Positions 54,040 through 64,000 of a DNA stretch of 64,000 nt are shown in pieces. Positions within the stretch are counted from its first letter, which is position 1. Every line of letters begins with the position of its first letter. The stretch covers positions 2,356,001 to 2,420,000 of the forward strand of contig JAPYXD010000522.1 in NCBI GenBank assembly GCA_030998225.1, in the 5' to 3' direction. A program made the translations under genes and the position numbers. The notes beneath the pieces were generated by a model. That model had not been told where the DNA came from. It ran no database searches and saw only the letters and a list, made by a program, of their open reading frames with translations. Source of the DNA: Diplolepis rosae. Taxonomy: Eukaryota; Arthropoda; Insecta; Hymenoptera; Diplolepididae.

Positions 54040-54603
54040 AAACTAAGGAGAAAATTTGAATTGCAGAAAAATAATGTATTAAAGACATTTTTATTTTTGC
54101 CGAACTTTTTTCCTTAACGCTTCATACCAAATTTTACAAAATTATGCGATTCTAATAAAACACGAATCATTTTTTCAGGAAAAAAAATCTTCAAAACTTT
54201 ACCGTTCCCAATTTTTGGAAATAAATTCTTTAATGGCTGAAACCATCAAAAATTAATTTTCCAAAACAAAATTCTTATAAACAAATTGCTGAATTTGGTA
54301 ATAATTTATTCATTTTGAAAAACTGGGAACGGTTAAGTTGTAGTGAATCTTTTTCCTGAAACAGTAATCCATGATTTATTAGAATCACATCATTTTTTTA
54401 AATTTGGTATGAAGCGTTAAAGAAAAAAAGTTCGGCTAAAAATAAAATTTTTTAAATACATTACTTTTCTGCATTTTAAATTTTTTTAATGGGAAATAAT
54501 ATTTTCTCTTTCAAATTAGCTCTTCAATAATAATATTCCTATTCTTAAAAGCAAAATTATCTATTTTTGCCTGATGTCTAATTTTCGTGGATGAACTACC
54601 ATA
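54040..54603. mobile_element. Foldback element, family shared with 57700-58377 (partial)
   Basis: Arms contain TTCCTTAACGCTTCATACCA, TTATTAGAATC and AACCGTTCCCA-like blocks in both orientations around ~54,250. The right end (CTTCAATAATAATATTCC, AAAGCAAAATTATCTATTTT, GTCTAATTTTCGTGGAT) matches the element in the RpS26 intron; the left outer end is missing. Confidence 0.65.
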
Positions 54604-54948
54604 AATGATATTTTATTTCGTTAAAATTCAAATTAGTAAAATATTCTAAATTTTCTCAACTTTATATTTTTGAAATATAAACGTTTTTCTGTATGCATAA
54701 CTCTACATATATATATAATCATTATATTCATTCACAACGTTTACAAACTTAATAAGTATCATGGTGTCGAAACGCGCTAGTATCGATAAAGTTAAAAAAC
54801 ATCTTCACAGTTTCCTTGCCGTTAATATACCTTCAACTGCAAACTTTTAATTTTATGAGTAAAAAGTATTTATCACAATTTTAACTTCCGTATAATCAAT
54901 GTATTTAAAGTTTATTCGTCTTTTCAAGAAAGTTTGCACAATATAATT

Positions 54949-55714
54949 ATGTCGCGAAGCGTTTGCTTAGAAAAAAGTTTCCGGTCAATAAGTCCGCTTT
55001 GTTTAACTCAATCTGAACTTTGCCAGTGTTTGACGTTGTCAGGGTCAAGTGCCTACAGAGCAGAGGGCAGCAGAGAAGACGACAGAGGCAGAGATCGTTC
55101 CCCTTTGAGGACGGACGACCGCCGTGATCCACCCAATTACATCCAGAATGACATCAAGAAACAGAAACTTACGTTCGGATTTGGAAAAAAATCTACCAGC
55201 AGTGAACAAAAAAAAGGGATTCAAATAAAACTTGGCGAGGCATCGGTAATATATATCTTCAATTTTTTATTAATTCAAGGGCATGTACGAAATCGCTTAT
55301 ATAAATATATATTATTATTATTATTATTAAAAAAGCTGCGGAAGCTAATCAGTAGATTTCTTCTTCAGTCCTTTAAGCAATTTGGTACAAGCCCTTAAAG
55401 TTGATATGAAAATTAAAAATTGTTAACTCTTTTGAAGTTTTACATAAAAATATTATCAACTTATTTTACAGAAACCTGCTGCAAAAACTAATTCAGCGCA
55501 GAAACCAACAGTAGCTTCAGTATTCAACACAGACGAAGATGAAGAACCTGAGGAGATGCCGGCAGAAGCAAGAATGCGCATGAGAAATATCGGTCGAGAA
55601 ACCCCAACTTCTGCTGGGCCAAATTCATTTGGAAAAACAAAGCAAGGCTTTTGCGACTCAAAAAAAATATTCGAAAAAACGCTCAAGAAAGCGATGGAAG
55701 AAGCCAATAAATGA
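54949..55714 (+). CDS. PCNP: PCNP, PEST-containing nuclear protein
   Basis: Two exons, to 55245 and 55472-55714, join in phase at GCATCG|GTAATA and TTTTACAG|AAACCT. The C-terminal half is diagnostic: [48 protein letters not shown]. Upstream are [13 protein letters not shown] and QIKLGE, as in the FGF..K/ISIKLG region of vertebrate PCNP. The acidic EDEEPEEMP stretch is the PEST signal. PCNP is a nuclear protein ubiquitinated by a RING ligase and linked to cell-cycle control. The ATG at 54949 is in frame, but the first ~30 residues (SVCLEKSF...) do not look like PCNP. An acceptor at GTTGTCAG|GGTCAA (55040) may mark the true exon start with exon 1 upstream. AATAAA at 56122. Confidence 0.85.
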
Positions 55715-56358
55715 TTTTAACAATTCAATTATTTCAATAATCTTGTTGATTGTGTACATTGATCTTAACATCCACATTAAATTAAACAGGCTAATATTAG
55801 ATCGTATTAAGATTTTAAAATAAGGATCACCGTAAAATTAAATGACCACAAAAGATAACGAATTTAAAAAAAATAATTTTTTTGCAATGTTATATTGACA
55901 AGATTATATAATCACAGCAAGAAATCAATATTCATCACATGAAATGAAACATTTTATGTTTGATTCATATTACCACTTTGTACAAATGCAAAATTTCATA
56001 ACTTGCAAGCTACGTCTACATTCAAAACTAAATAATACATGTATTTGTAACTACATATAATCACGAAAAATAGTTCTTAGCGGCAATTTATAACCGATTT
56101 TTCCAATAATATTTTTCTCTTAATAAACAATGTTGAATATGTAATAAAGAAATTAAATGTCATTTTGAAGTAGTTCTGTATAAAATCCAGATTAAATTAT
56201 TCAAATTCAAACATTTAAATAATGTAAATTTTAGTACTAAGCTTTCAGACGAACTTATAGCAATGGGGAGTTGTATGAAATGAATACATATTAAAAGAAA
56301 CTTAAACAAAAACACATTTTAAAAAGCTTTTTATTATGCTTAAATCGTTCACATTAAA
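55715..56358. other. Convergent 3' flank of PCNP and RpS26
   Basis: The stop codons face each other over 644 bp. RpS26 has AATAAA on the minus strand at 56335-56330, 24 nt past its stop; PCNP's nearest AATAAA is at 56122. So the transcript ends lie about 200 bp apart. Confidence 0.5.
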
Positions 56359-59215
56359 TTATTTTCGATTTTGTTGACCTTGGCGCATATCCTGAAAAGC
56401 ATAAAGAAATAATTATTACTTTAATTATAAACAAAAAGTTTTGGAATGTGGGACAATCTTTTACAAATCGCACAACCATTTTGAGTTCAGAATTTAGATT
56501 TGCATAAAAAAAATTTTATAGCTTCTTTTTAATAAATTAACCAACACATGTATAGGAATTTTCGTAAAAAATTTTTTTTTCGAGAAATATAACAACTTAA
56601 ACTTGATAAAATTGGATAAAATGCTAAATTCTCGTGTACATAAAATTTATTATCTCCGGTTGAAATAGTCAAATAGATTTCGGGTTTGTTTCATTTTTTA
56701 GCTTATTACGTTAGGTTTTCAGATGAATATTTTTATAATTTTTATTTTGTCAATTAACTACAAAAATAAAAAATTTAATTGTTTAAACTATTTTTGCATG
56801 TTTGCCTCCTCAGTAGAAAAATTTGGAAAAAATACTATCATATGCGCTATGTCTCAATATAACTAGCGCATATTTAATAAAAGTAGAGACTTAATTAGAT
56901 TGGAAGATATTAAACATTTTTGAGCGCGCGACCTGTTTAATCATGTCCGAGTTGTGCCGCAACTAGCCTTCCTCGAGACATAATGTGCTTTTAGTCGAAT
57001 TTAGCATTTTATCCAATTTTATCAAAAGTTTAAGTTGATATATTTCTTGAAAATGATTTTTTACGAAAATCCCTGTACACGTGTCGATTAAATTAATAAA
57101 AAGATGCCACACAAAAAATTTAAGACTTTTAAAAATGTTAACAATTTTTTTCTTAATTGTAACTCTTTAAATGAACAATTTTTTAAAAATATATAATTTG
57201 AAAAGAATTAAAGCTTAGGTCAACATGCTTTGGAATGAACATGTACATCTAATTAAAAGTTCTAGTTTTTAATAAATTTTTCATTTTTAGTTATGTGAAT
57301 ACTTTTAAAATAAAATTACCCTTGGGAAGTTGCGAACTGGGGGTGTCCTGATACGACGATCAGCTTTGGACCTGTTGCGCACTACTTTGGAGTGGATAGC
57401 GCAAGAAACGCAGTAGTGCAACTTAGCGTATAGCTTTGGGAGTTGATATGCTGCATACACACTAGCTTCTGTGATATCCCTCACAGCAGCAGCTTCGACG
57501 ATGTTTCGAATAACAAACTTTTTAATCGCCTTGTCTTTAGGTACACATCGAGCGCAGTTAGTACATCTAACAGGATTCACATGGCCTCGACCATGCTTTG
57601 CACGTCCTCCGTTACGACGTTTGCAAGTCTGAAAAAATGATAGTCGAATTATAGGCTATCCGGCTTTCACTTTTTCAATTTAATAAAATTATTTACTTTA
57701 AGGTAGTTGATCTACGAAAATTAGATCTCAGGCAAAAATAGATAATTTTGCTTTCAAGAATATCAATATTATTATTGAAGGACTATTTTGGAAAAGAAAA
57801 GATTAATTTCCATGAAAAAAATTTGAAATACAGAAAAATAATTTTATTAATAAATTTTATTTTTGCCCTATCTTTTTTTTATCGCTTCTTACCAAATTTA
57901 AGAAAATTATGCGATTTTAATAAATTACAAATCACTTTTTCAAGCAAAAGATTCACTACAACTTAACCATTTCCAATTTTCCAAAATTAATAAATTATTA
58001 TCAAATTCAGCAATTTGTTTATAAAAATTTCGTTTTGGAAAATGTGTTTTTAATGGTTTCAGTCATTAAAGAAATTATTTTTAAAAATCAGAAACGGTGA
58101 AGTTGTGGGAAATCTTTTCTCTGAAAAAATGATTCATGATTTATTAGAATCGCATAATTTTTTAAAATTTGGTAAGAAGCGATAAGGAAAAAAGTTGGGT
58201 CACAAATAAAATTTATTAATAGAATTATTTTTCTGTGTTTCAAATTTTTTTCATTTAAAATAATCTTTTCTTTTTCAAAATAGCCCTTCAATAATAATAT
58301 TGCTATTCTTGAAAGCAAAATTATCTGTTTTTGCCTGAGGTCTAATTTTCGTGGATAAAAACTACCTTAAAGTAGTTGTAAAAAAAAACAGGTCTCTGGA
58401 AAAAAAAGTTATTCTATGATTTTAGGAGTTGAAATGATATCAATTGTGTATGGCAGAAAAACATAATTGTATAATTAAAAAAATTTTCTACTTACGAAAA
58501 ATAATACTTTTAACAATCTTTTTTGTAATAGAATTTTTCTTACTATCGTTCTTACCAATTTTTAAAAAGTGATTGGATTTTTACAAATGATGACTTATTT
58601 TTGCGTGTAAACATTCTCTAAAATTTTATTATTTTTTGCAAGATTTAATTTTTTTCATAAAAAAAATGTTTTTTCTGCCATAAAACAAAATTAGTATCAT
58701 ATCAACTCTTGAAATTACAAACTTTTTTAACCAGAGACCTATTTTTTCGCATAACTACCTTAATTCGACATTTTTATAACGAAAACTATTAATTAATTCT
58801 TAATTACAATCCTCATAGTGAAAATAGGTAATAAACTATATGAACAAACCACGACATTCGTCAAAAGTAAGGTTATGTTTCGAACCAACTTTCGAGATGC
58901 AATGACTTCACTTTTTATACCACATAAATTAACCAAAAAACAATTTGTGCAAAAAAAAACTTGATTTTGTATAGGAAGTTACACAAAAATTCTAAAATTG
59001 ACTGAAGTATAAAAATTAAAGGTAGTGAAGCCACATGGCACTGTGGTATGTCAATTTAATTATTGAATGTTATTGGTCTTTTCAGAAAATAAATTAATAT
59101 TAAAAAATAGAAAATATTATTACCAATATTATAATACATTATTCAATTGATTTTAATATTTGTGAGAAGTATAATACCTAAAAAATGTATAACCAAAGAT
59201 AATGAGTATTACCAT
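56359..59215 (-). CDS. RpS26: 40S ribosomal protein S26 (eS26)
   Basis: Three coding exons: ATG alone at 59215-59213, then 57628-57320, then 56391-56359, giving 114 residues, the family's length. The ATG is followed at once by GTAATA, so intron 1 separates the start codon from the body. The protein reads [19 protein letters not shown], then [56 protein letters not shown] and ends [11 protein letters not shown]. The zinc-binding CTNC...YCVSC cysteines are all present. eS26 sits at the mRNA exit channel of the small subunit. The exon 3 border (CTTTTCAG|GATATG) keeps the phase. A pyrimidine tract just upstream fits a TOP mRNA. Confidence 0.95.
56500..57125. mobile_element. Foldback element in RpS26 intron 2
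   Basis: Arms 56,505-56,635 and 57,000-57,120: TAAATTAACCAACACATGTA, GGAATTTTCGTAAAAAAT, AACTTAAACTTGATAAAATT and GGATAAAATGCTAAATT have inverted partners. The spacer (~360 bp) is AT-rich with a CTAGCGCATAT / ATATGCGC pair. Occupies two thirds of the intron. Confidence 0.75.
57700..58377. mobile_element. Foldback element in RpS26 intron 1
   Basis: Arms of ~300 bp around ~58,035: AAAATTAGATCTCAGGCAAA, TAATTTTGCTTTCAAGAATA and TTATTATTGAAGG.CTATTTTG are inverted at 58,280-58,370. Translations such as [14 protein letters not shown] and [14 protein letters not shown] from opposite strands are the two arms, not genes. Confidence 0.8.
58370..58775. mobile_element. Second foldback element in RpS26 intron 1
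   Basis: AGTAGTTGT..AAACAGGTCTCTGG at the left and CCAGAGACCTATTTTTTCGC, ATAACTACCTT at the right, with inner pairs ATGATATCAATTG / AGTATCATATCAA and GGCAGAAAAAC / TTTTTTCTGCC. It abuts or overlaps the previous element by its ACTACCTTAAAGTAGT border. Confidence 0.7.
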
Positions 59216-59245
59216 TTTGACACAATCACCAGGAAAGAGAAAACC
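59213..59245 (-). promoter_or_regulatory. RpS26 5' leader with TOP-like tract
   Basis: The minus strand reads TTTTCTCTTTCC (59243-59232) about 16 nt before the ATG. Ribosomal-protein mRNAs typically begin with a C followed by 4-15 pyrimidines, so the start site is probably within this tract, giving a ~25-nt leader. No TATA box upstream; the region has GC-richer sequence around 59,290-59,350. Confidence 0.55.
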
Positions 59246-59559
59246 GGAAGCGTGGTTTGATATTTCATAGAATATGAATCTTGACCAGCCCCCTGCATCT
59301 CTCAGTTGAAAATGACATGAATTGTGACTGGCTGCCATGATGGCGCTGACTGTTCATTGGGCCGACTTACACGAAAATCACATTATAAAATGTAGTTTTT
59401 TAAGCTTTTCCCTGTAAGTTTTCAAATTTTTGAGTTCTTGCACGGTACTGAGATAGATTCCGCGAGTCTAGAAACAAATGTCTAAAAGAATTTGTGCAAA
59501 AAATGGAGAAATGTGTCTGTTTTGGGTGTAAATCCGGATATAAGTCTTGCTCCGATATA

Positions 59560-59592
59560 TATATATATATATATATATAATTATATATATAG
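59560..59592 (+). repeat. AT microsatellite
   Basis: Alternating AT tract of ~20 bp followed by a short break and another AT run. Confidence 0.9.
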
Positions 59593-60156
59593 TTTCTTTT
59601 GCACCGCAATAAATGTCTCTCAAATACTTATCGTAAATAAATTCAGTTGCAAACATTTTGTGTGATAGAAGTTGAAAAATAGAGAAATGAAAGTGACTGA
59701 AATAAAAAAGTGATGAGAAAGAATATTTTTTAAAATTCTAAATTGAAGTTAATGTGAGCTTGTTAAAATTGAATTGTGTTGAAGTAGAAACAAATTTCTG
59801 AGTTATAACAATCTCGATATTAGAATAAAGTTTTGGACTTTAAAAAAGAATATAAGTTGAGATTTTTTGTTAATTTAGATTCCTTACTTTTTAATGCTTA
59901 TTTATAATTTTACGATACATGAATTTCAATATAAAATAATACAACGCAAATAAATAAAAAAGAAGTAAATAAAAAAATTAATAAATGACAAAAAATTGAT
60001 TGAATATGTTATAAATACATAAATAAAAAAATAAGTAAAGTATATTTGTAGATAAAGAAATTTTTTCAGAGCACTTATGAGAGACCTCTACTATTTCACT
60101 GTTTTAAACTATAATATATATAATAATAATATATTATTAATATATTTCATTAATTA
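59593..60156. other. Intergenic, no gene seen
   Basis: Very AT-rich sequence without recognisable ORFs or terminal repeats. Confidence 0.4.
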
Positions 60157-60656
60157 AGGAGGTATTCTACCCGAATAGGTCCGAAATATCGATGTTTTTA
60201 AATCGTTGTGAAAAAAAAACTTTTCAATATTTTTATTCGCAATTTTTCGTAAGTTATTCTACAGGATATGGACAATGAAATTTTTTTTTTACTTTTGAAA
60301 AAATCTTTAAAAATATAGTTTTTTCGACGCCTTGAACTTGAGCCTGCCGAATATATTTAATATATTAATATATATTAATAATATATTTGCTAAGTAAACT
60401 CAAAAAATTTCAAGTCAATTGGATCAATAGTTTTTGAGTTATCGTGTCCGCAGTTTCGAAAAAAATGGTTTCGAGAAAAACGAGTTTAAAGATTTACAAT
60501 CACGGTACATGCAAATGATATAACTCACGGTCAATCAGCGATTCCAGGACCATACATTGCCCCCTCTTTTTTCTCGTAAAACTCGTTGTCTACGTCGTGG
60601 ATATTAAAAAAAATAATTCGATTTTTCGGACAATCTCGGGTAGAATACCCCCTTAT
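60157..60656. mobile_element. MITE with GGTATTCTACCCGA ends
   Basis: GGAGGTATTCTACCCGAATA at the left and CTCGGGTAGAATACCCCC at the right; GTCCGAAA / TTTCGGAC follow inward. About 500 bp, non-coding; the flanking TTAA/TTAT is not a clean duplication. Confidence 0.7.
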
Positions 60657-62525
60657 AATTCATTTCATAGTATAATATTAACAAATTATCAGTTCAAATT
60701 CCAAACAGTATTTTTGAAATGTTTATATTTTAAAAAAAGTTTCATTTAATTACAGTAGTAATATATAGTGTAATTTTATAATAACGATGTTAATTATTAG
60801 TATTCATTTTTAAATCAACTCAAAACAATTATAAAATAAAGAACATGACACACATAATGCAATTTCCGCCAGAATTTGGAAATTAGATTTTTGCCTAAAG
60901 TGAATTTTTTAACCTTTTCGAAGAGAATAAATTGTTGTAAAAAATATGAAGATCTTATTACATTATTGTCATGTATAAGAAAATGCGATAAAATAGTTTT
61001 TATTAGGAGAAAATTAAATATTTATGCTTTATGCCATGCATTTTTTTGAATCTAGGGCCTATGAACGATAAGCGCTGCCACCAGCGGCAGTCAACTTTCA
61101 CGTAATTTTTTTCTTATGCATTTGGTGACAAGATTCAGGGGGCTGATCAAGATAAGCGTTGCCAGACCGTACCATAATTATGTAATCGTACTATTAGTAC
61201 TTATATATAATTTTGATTCTTGTACCATGTACCATCCCTCGTGTACCATACCTCTTAAATATACTATAATTTATAAATATTTCTATTTTTTTTTATTTTT
61301 CATTTAACCGAATGAAATGAAGACAAAAGCAGAATAGCCATTATTCAATGAGAATCGATTTCTGCTCTATATGAAGCATGTTTGACCAATCAATCTTTTT
61401 TTTAAATGTAGGCTGAGTAGAGTTGATTTCCATGTCATTTACATAAAGGCATTCCAAAAACAATTACATATTATACTTGCTTTTTATAGATTATAAGTTG
61501 TTTTATAAAAAAATAATATTCTTTAATAAGAGTTACCTTAAGTAAATGTTACAAAATATAAAGACTTGAAAAAGTATAAACTGTGTTATAATTATTATTG
61601 AAATAGTTTTATTAAAAGATCATATTATTATATTGATTAACAAAATGTTTTTAGCATTTTATTTATAAAAAATATTAAACTTTGAAGAATTTGAAGATAT
61701 ATTAATTTGAATTTCGCGCCGCGCATGCGTCTTGTAAACATGTACCATAGCGTACCATAATCTTAACATGCCGATTCCATACTTTCGCTTTTCGCTCCGT
61801 GCCTCTTGGTGCCTCTAGCAACGCTGATGCCGACTACATAATTTCGCCCGTGTGTCTGGCAACGCTGATCAAGATCGCCCGTCTTTAGCGCAAGGTACTT
61901 CTTTTATATACATTATGTGTTGAAAATAAAGTTTTAATATTTACTGCAATGGAGTTCTACATTATTTAATCGTGCGTTGCATATAGAGTTTATAGGTTGC
62001 TCCAAAATAATCCACAAATGCCTATATTAAATTTTCATCTATGGAACAAACAAGAAGAGAAAGGATTCTTCAAACCGGCTTGTATAACCTATGTATTCCT
62101 TGTTTTTGAACAACAGTATGTATTTAATTTTTATATGTTCTTGAATGTTCATTCGAAAATATTTTCGCGTAGAAAAATACTTTAATTTTCCGGGCTTTGC
62201 GATATTAATCACGAGTGATTTTAATAGTACTTAGTACTTTCGTAATTTAAAAAAAAACACAAAAAGCACATTTTCGCTTATATCATGTTTAAAAATTATA
62301 ACCTTTTATAATTTTTCGCCTCAAAATTAACGCATTTTGAACCGCGTCGTCTGGAATTTTTAAGAACCGTTAAAGTTGAATTTAGCGAATTCGCTGACCT
62401 TTCACTGGACTAGGTCCGCCAGTGGTCATTCTTACTGCCATAGACAAAGAATACATTGAGAAGTCTTTGCACATTTTGTCATCACAGAATTTTCCTATCG
62501 AATTCAGAAATAAGGTTTGATCACA
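60657..62525. other. Intergenic, repeat remnants only
   Basis: Between 61,135 and 61,890 GCTGATCAAGAT and GTTGCCAGAC / GTCTGGCAAC occur near both ends, hinting at a diverged element. A few short frames have no domain. Confidence 0.35.
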
Positions 62526-63072
62526 CCCTAGCGGACCCGTGTGAGAGAACGGTCATAGAATACTCTGACCGTTCTCTGACTGTTCTATGACCTCGCATTA
62601 TTACGGCTAAGAACGGTAAAAAAGACATTAAAAGCTTTGCAATTATGATTCTGTGGCAAAATTTGGATTAGAAGGTGAAGCAATAAATACAATTATCTTA
62701 TTTTTCAGCGATAAAAACTAGGAATACATCATGTACCTGTCATTGAAGGCAGTGCAGTGGTTCACCATTTGCGGAACGTCTCCACCAATAGTAAACCTTC
62801 ACGGTGGAGACGTTCCGCCAATTGTGAACCACTGCACTGCCTTCAATGACAGGTATTATGTTTTTCTAGTTTTTATCGCTGAAAAATAAGATAATTGTAT
62901 TTATTGCTTCACCTTCTAATCCAAATTTCGCCACAGACTCATAATGTCAAAGCTTTTAATGTCTTTTTTACCGTTCTTAGCCGTAATAATGCTAGGTCAT
63001 AGAACGGTCATAGAACAGTCAGAGAACGATCAGAGTATTCTATGACCGTTCTCTCACACGGGTCCGCTAGGG
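62526..63072. mobile_element. Palindromic MITE, CCCTAGCGGACCC family, copy 2 (complete)
   Basis: 547 bp from CCCTAGCGGACCCGTGTGAG to the exact inverse ending at 63072. Nearly the whole element is a palindrome centred near 62,800 (GCAGTGGTTCAC, GGAACGTCTCCACC and inverses). Flanks CA (62524-25) and CA (63073-74) suggest a 2-bp duplication. No coding capacity. Confidence 0.85.
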
Positions 63073-63244
63073 CAACGATATATACCCTACCACTCAACAA
63101 TCCTGCACTCACTGCAGTTATCCTAAGCTGTGTTCAGGCTATGGACACTCAATGCTTTTAGATTGACCAAACATAGCGATGACGGCGCCATCTCACAAGC
63201 GCACAATTAATCATATATATATGCATACTAATATATATATACAT

Positions 63245-63368
63245 TAAAATTAATTATAAAAGTGAAGAAACCAATAGAAAAAACAAGTAAAAATACGAAA
63301 ATAGTTAATGGATCAACTATTTACGTATTTCTACTTGTTTTTTCTATTGATTTATTTATAAATTAATA
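63245..63368. repeat. Hairpin repeat
   Basis: AATTATAAAAGTGAAGAAAC.. with CAATAGAAAAAACAAGTA on the left and TACTTGTTTTTTCTATTG, TTTATAAATTAAT on the right; AATAGTT / AACTATT at the loop. Confidence 0.7.
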
Positions 63369-63506
63369 TCTTTAAGGAAATAGGAGACATTCGTATTATG
63401 TTCGGAGGCAATGTTTTATTAATTATTCTTGGACATTTTTGCAACATGCAATTATGATGAAAGTAGTAATTTTAGGGTACAATAGTCACCATCGTAAAAT
63501 TCGTGC

Positions 63507-63695
63507 ACTCAGAAAAAATCTTTGATTGAATCAAAGAAAGTAATTTGTTCGAAAGACTTTCGTTGATTAAAACATAAAATATGTTTGAATGAAACGAATT
63601 GCATTAAATTCAAACAAAGCTTTAGTTTGAATCAAAGAAAGTCTTCCAAACAAATTATTTTCTTTGAATCAACCAATATTCTTTTGTGAGTCAGA
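63507..63695. mobile_element. MITE with CACTCAGAAAAAAT / inverse ends
   Basis: Left CACTCAGAAAAAATCTTTGA and right AATATTCTTTTGTGAGT pair loosely; inner GAATCAAAGAAAGTAATTTG / CAAATTATTTTCTTTGAATC pair well. About 190 bp. It overlaps the 3' side of the THAP fragment's open frame. Confidence 0.6.
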
Positions 63696-63902
63696 GATTT
63701 TTACATGAAGTTTGTGACAAATAACGAATCGTTTAACAAGAACCTCTTTATAGGTTACGTTTTGCAAAGCCACATTTCCCGACACTTTTATCCACTTTCG
63801 ACCCGCACTTTCGTCTTTTGGAAATCGGTGGTGGTGTTCAGGGCGATCCGACCCACAAGATAGCACACAGCAGCTCTGTTTGTCCTTTGACTGTCTCGGC
63901 AT
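63690..63902 (-). CDS. THAP-like domain, first exon (possibly decayed)
   Basis: ATG 63902-63900 opens MPRQSKDKQSCCVLSCGSDR, with the first cysteine pair of a THAP finger, then HHHRFPKDESAGRKWIKVSG, the usual F.P.D...R..W block. The second metal pair is imperfect: ...KRFVICHKLH instead of C-x2-H in a VC..HF context. A possible donor, TTCAT|GTAAAA, lies at about 63,703. The next exon would be to the left, where only MITE sequence and then intergenic DNA is seen. It may be a pseudogene or a gene whose later exons I cannot find. Confidence 0.45.
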
Positions 63903-64000
63903 TTTCACAGATTTTCACTCTTTATCCGTAAAGACTGTCAATCGCAAAATTTCAAACAAATCAAAACGAATATGGCGAGCAATGGCGAGGCATCTGCGTC

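Noticed and set aside
57748..58318. Pair of similar 72-76-aa frames [11 protein letters not shown] / [11 protein letters not shown]
   Set aside because: They are the two arms of one foldback element read in opposite directions.

Overview
This is an AT-rich, intron-bearing animal genome segment, almost certainly from an insect. The evidence is several mariner subfamilies, many terminal-inverted-repeat (TIR) and foldback elements, THAP-domain genes, and spliceosomal introns with GTRAGT-like donors. A hymenopteran is my best guess from the overall character, but nothing in the window proves it. Only about a tenth of the 64 kb is host coding sequence; most of the rest is transposon-derived.

Layout. 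1-561: minus-strand gag-like gene (Ty3/gypsy-type retroelement or a domesticated derivative) running off the left edge, with a convincing 88-bp intron. 562-26,900: repeat-dominated, with no recognisable conserved host gene. It holds palindromic MITEs, broken mariners, tRNA-derived repeats, a Tigger-like MITE, a ~150-bp tandem array and one candidate small secreted-protein ORF (8268-8552). 26,915-34,589 (+): last six exons of an ankyrin-repeat gene resembling ANKRD6/diego (planar cell polarity), with two introns filled by mariner and foldback elements. 35,260-38,456 (-): complete seven-exon CDK5RAP1, a radical-SAM methylthiotransferase for mitochondrial tRNA, convergent with the ankyrin gene. 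39,328-41,017 (+): probable five-exon THAP-domain gene, divergent from CDK5RAP1. 42,314-47,405: ~5.1-kb hAT-like non-autonomous element with CAGTG ends and a near-perfect 8-bp target duplication. 47,874-53,243: Tigger-like MITE, THAP pseudogene, twin hairpins and a large TA-flanked TIR element. 54,949-55,714 (+): PCNP, convergent with RpS26 at 56,359-59,215 (-). RpS26 is complete, with the first intron directly after the ATG and a pyrimidine-rich TOP-like 5' end; its introns are packed with foldback elements. 60,150-63,700: MITEs. 63,690-63,902 (-): degenerate THAP N-terminus.

Most unusual structure: three elements (4986-5433, 12138-12790, ~14575-15098) share CCCTATTGAAAAA-type ends and a foldback architecture. 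Each arm is itself a hairpin built from degenerate 12-bp tandem repeats. The 12-mer is GACGTMAAAAAY-like in two copies and GGAAACTAYATG-like in the third. Two copies lie inside mariner transposase genes, and one of these lets the insertion be resolved to the base, with a 2-bp duplication. Nested insertions (element in mariner in element; mariner in mariner; mariner in a palindrome arm) give a readable order of transposition.

The host genes do not form a pathway. They are housekeeping or developmental neighbours (mitochondrial tRNA modification, ribosome, nuclear protein, polarity scaffold) arranged as two convergent pairs.
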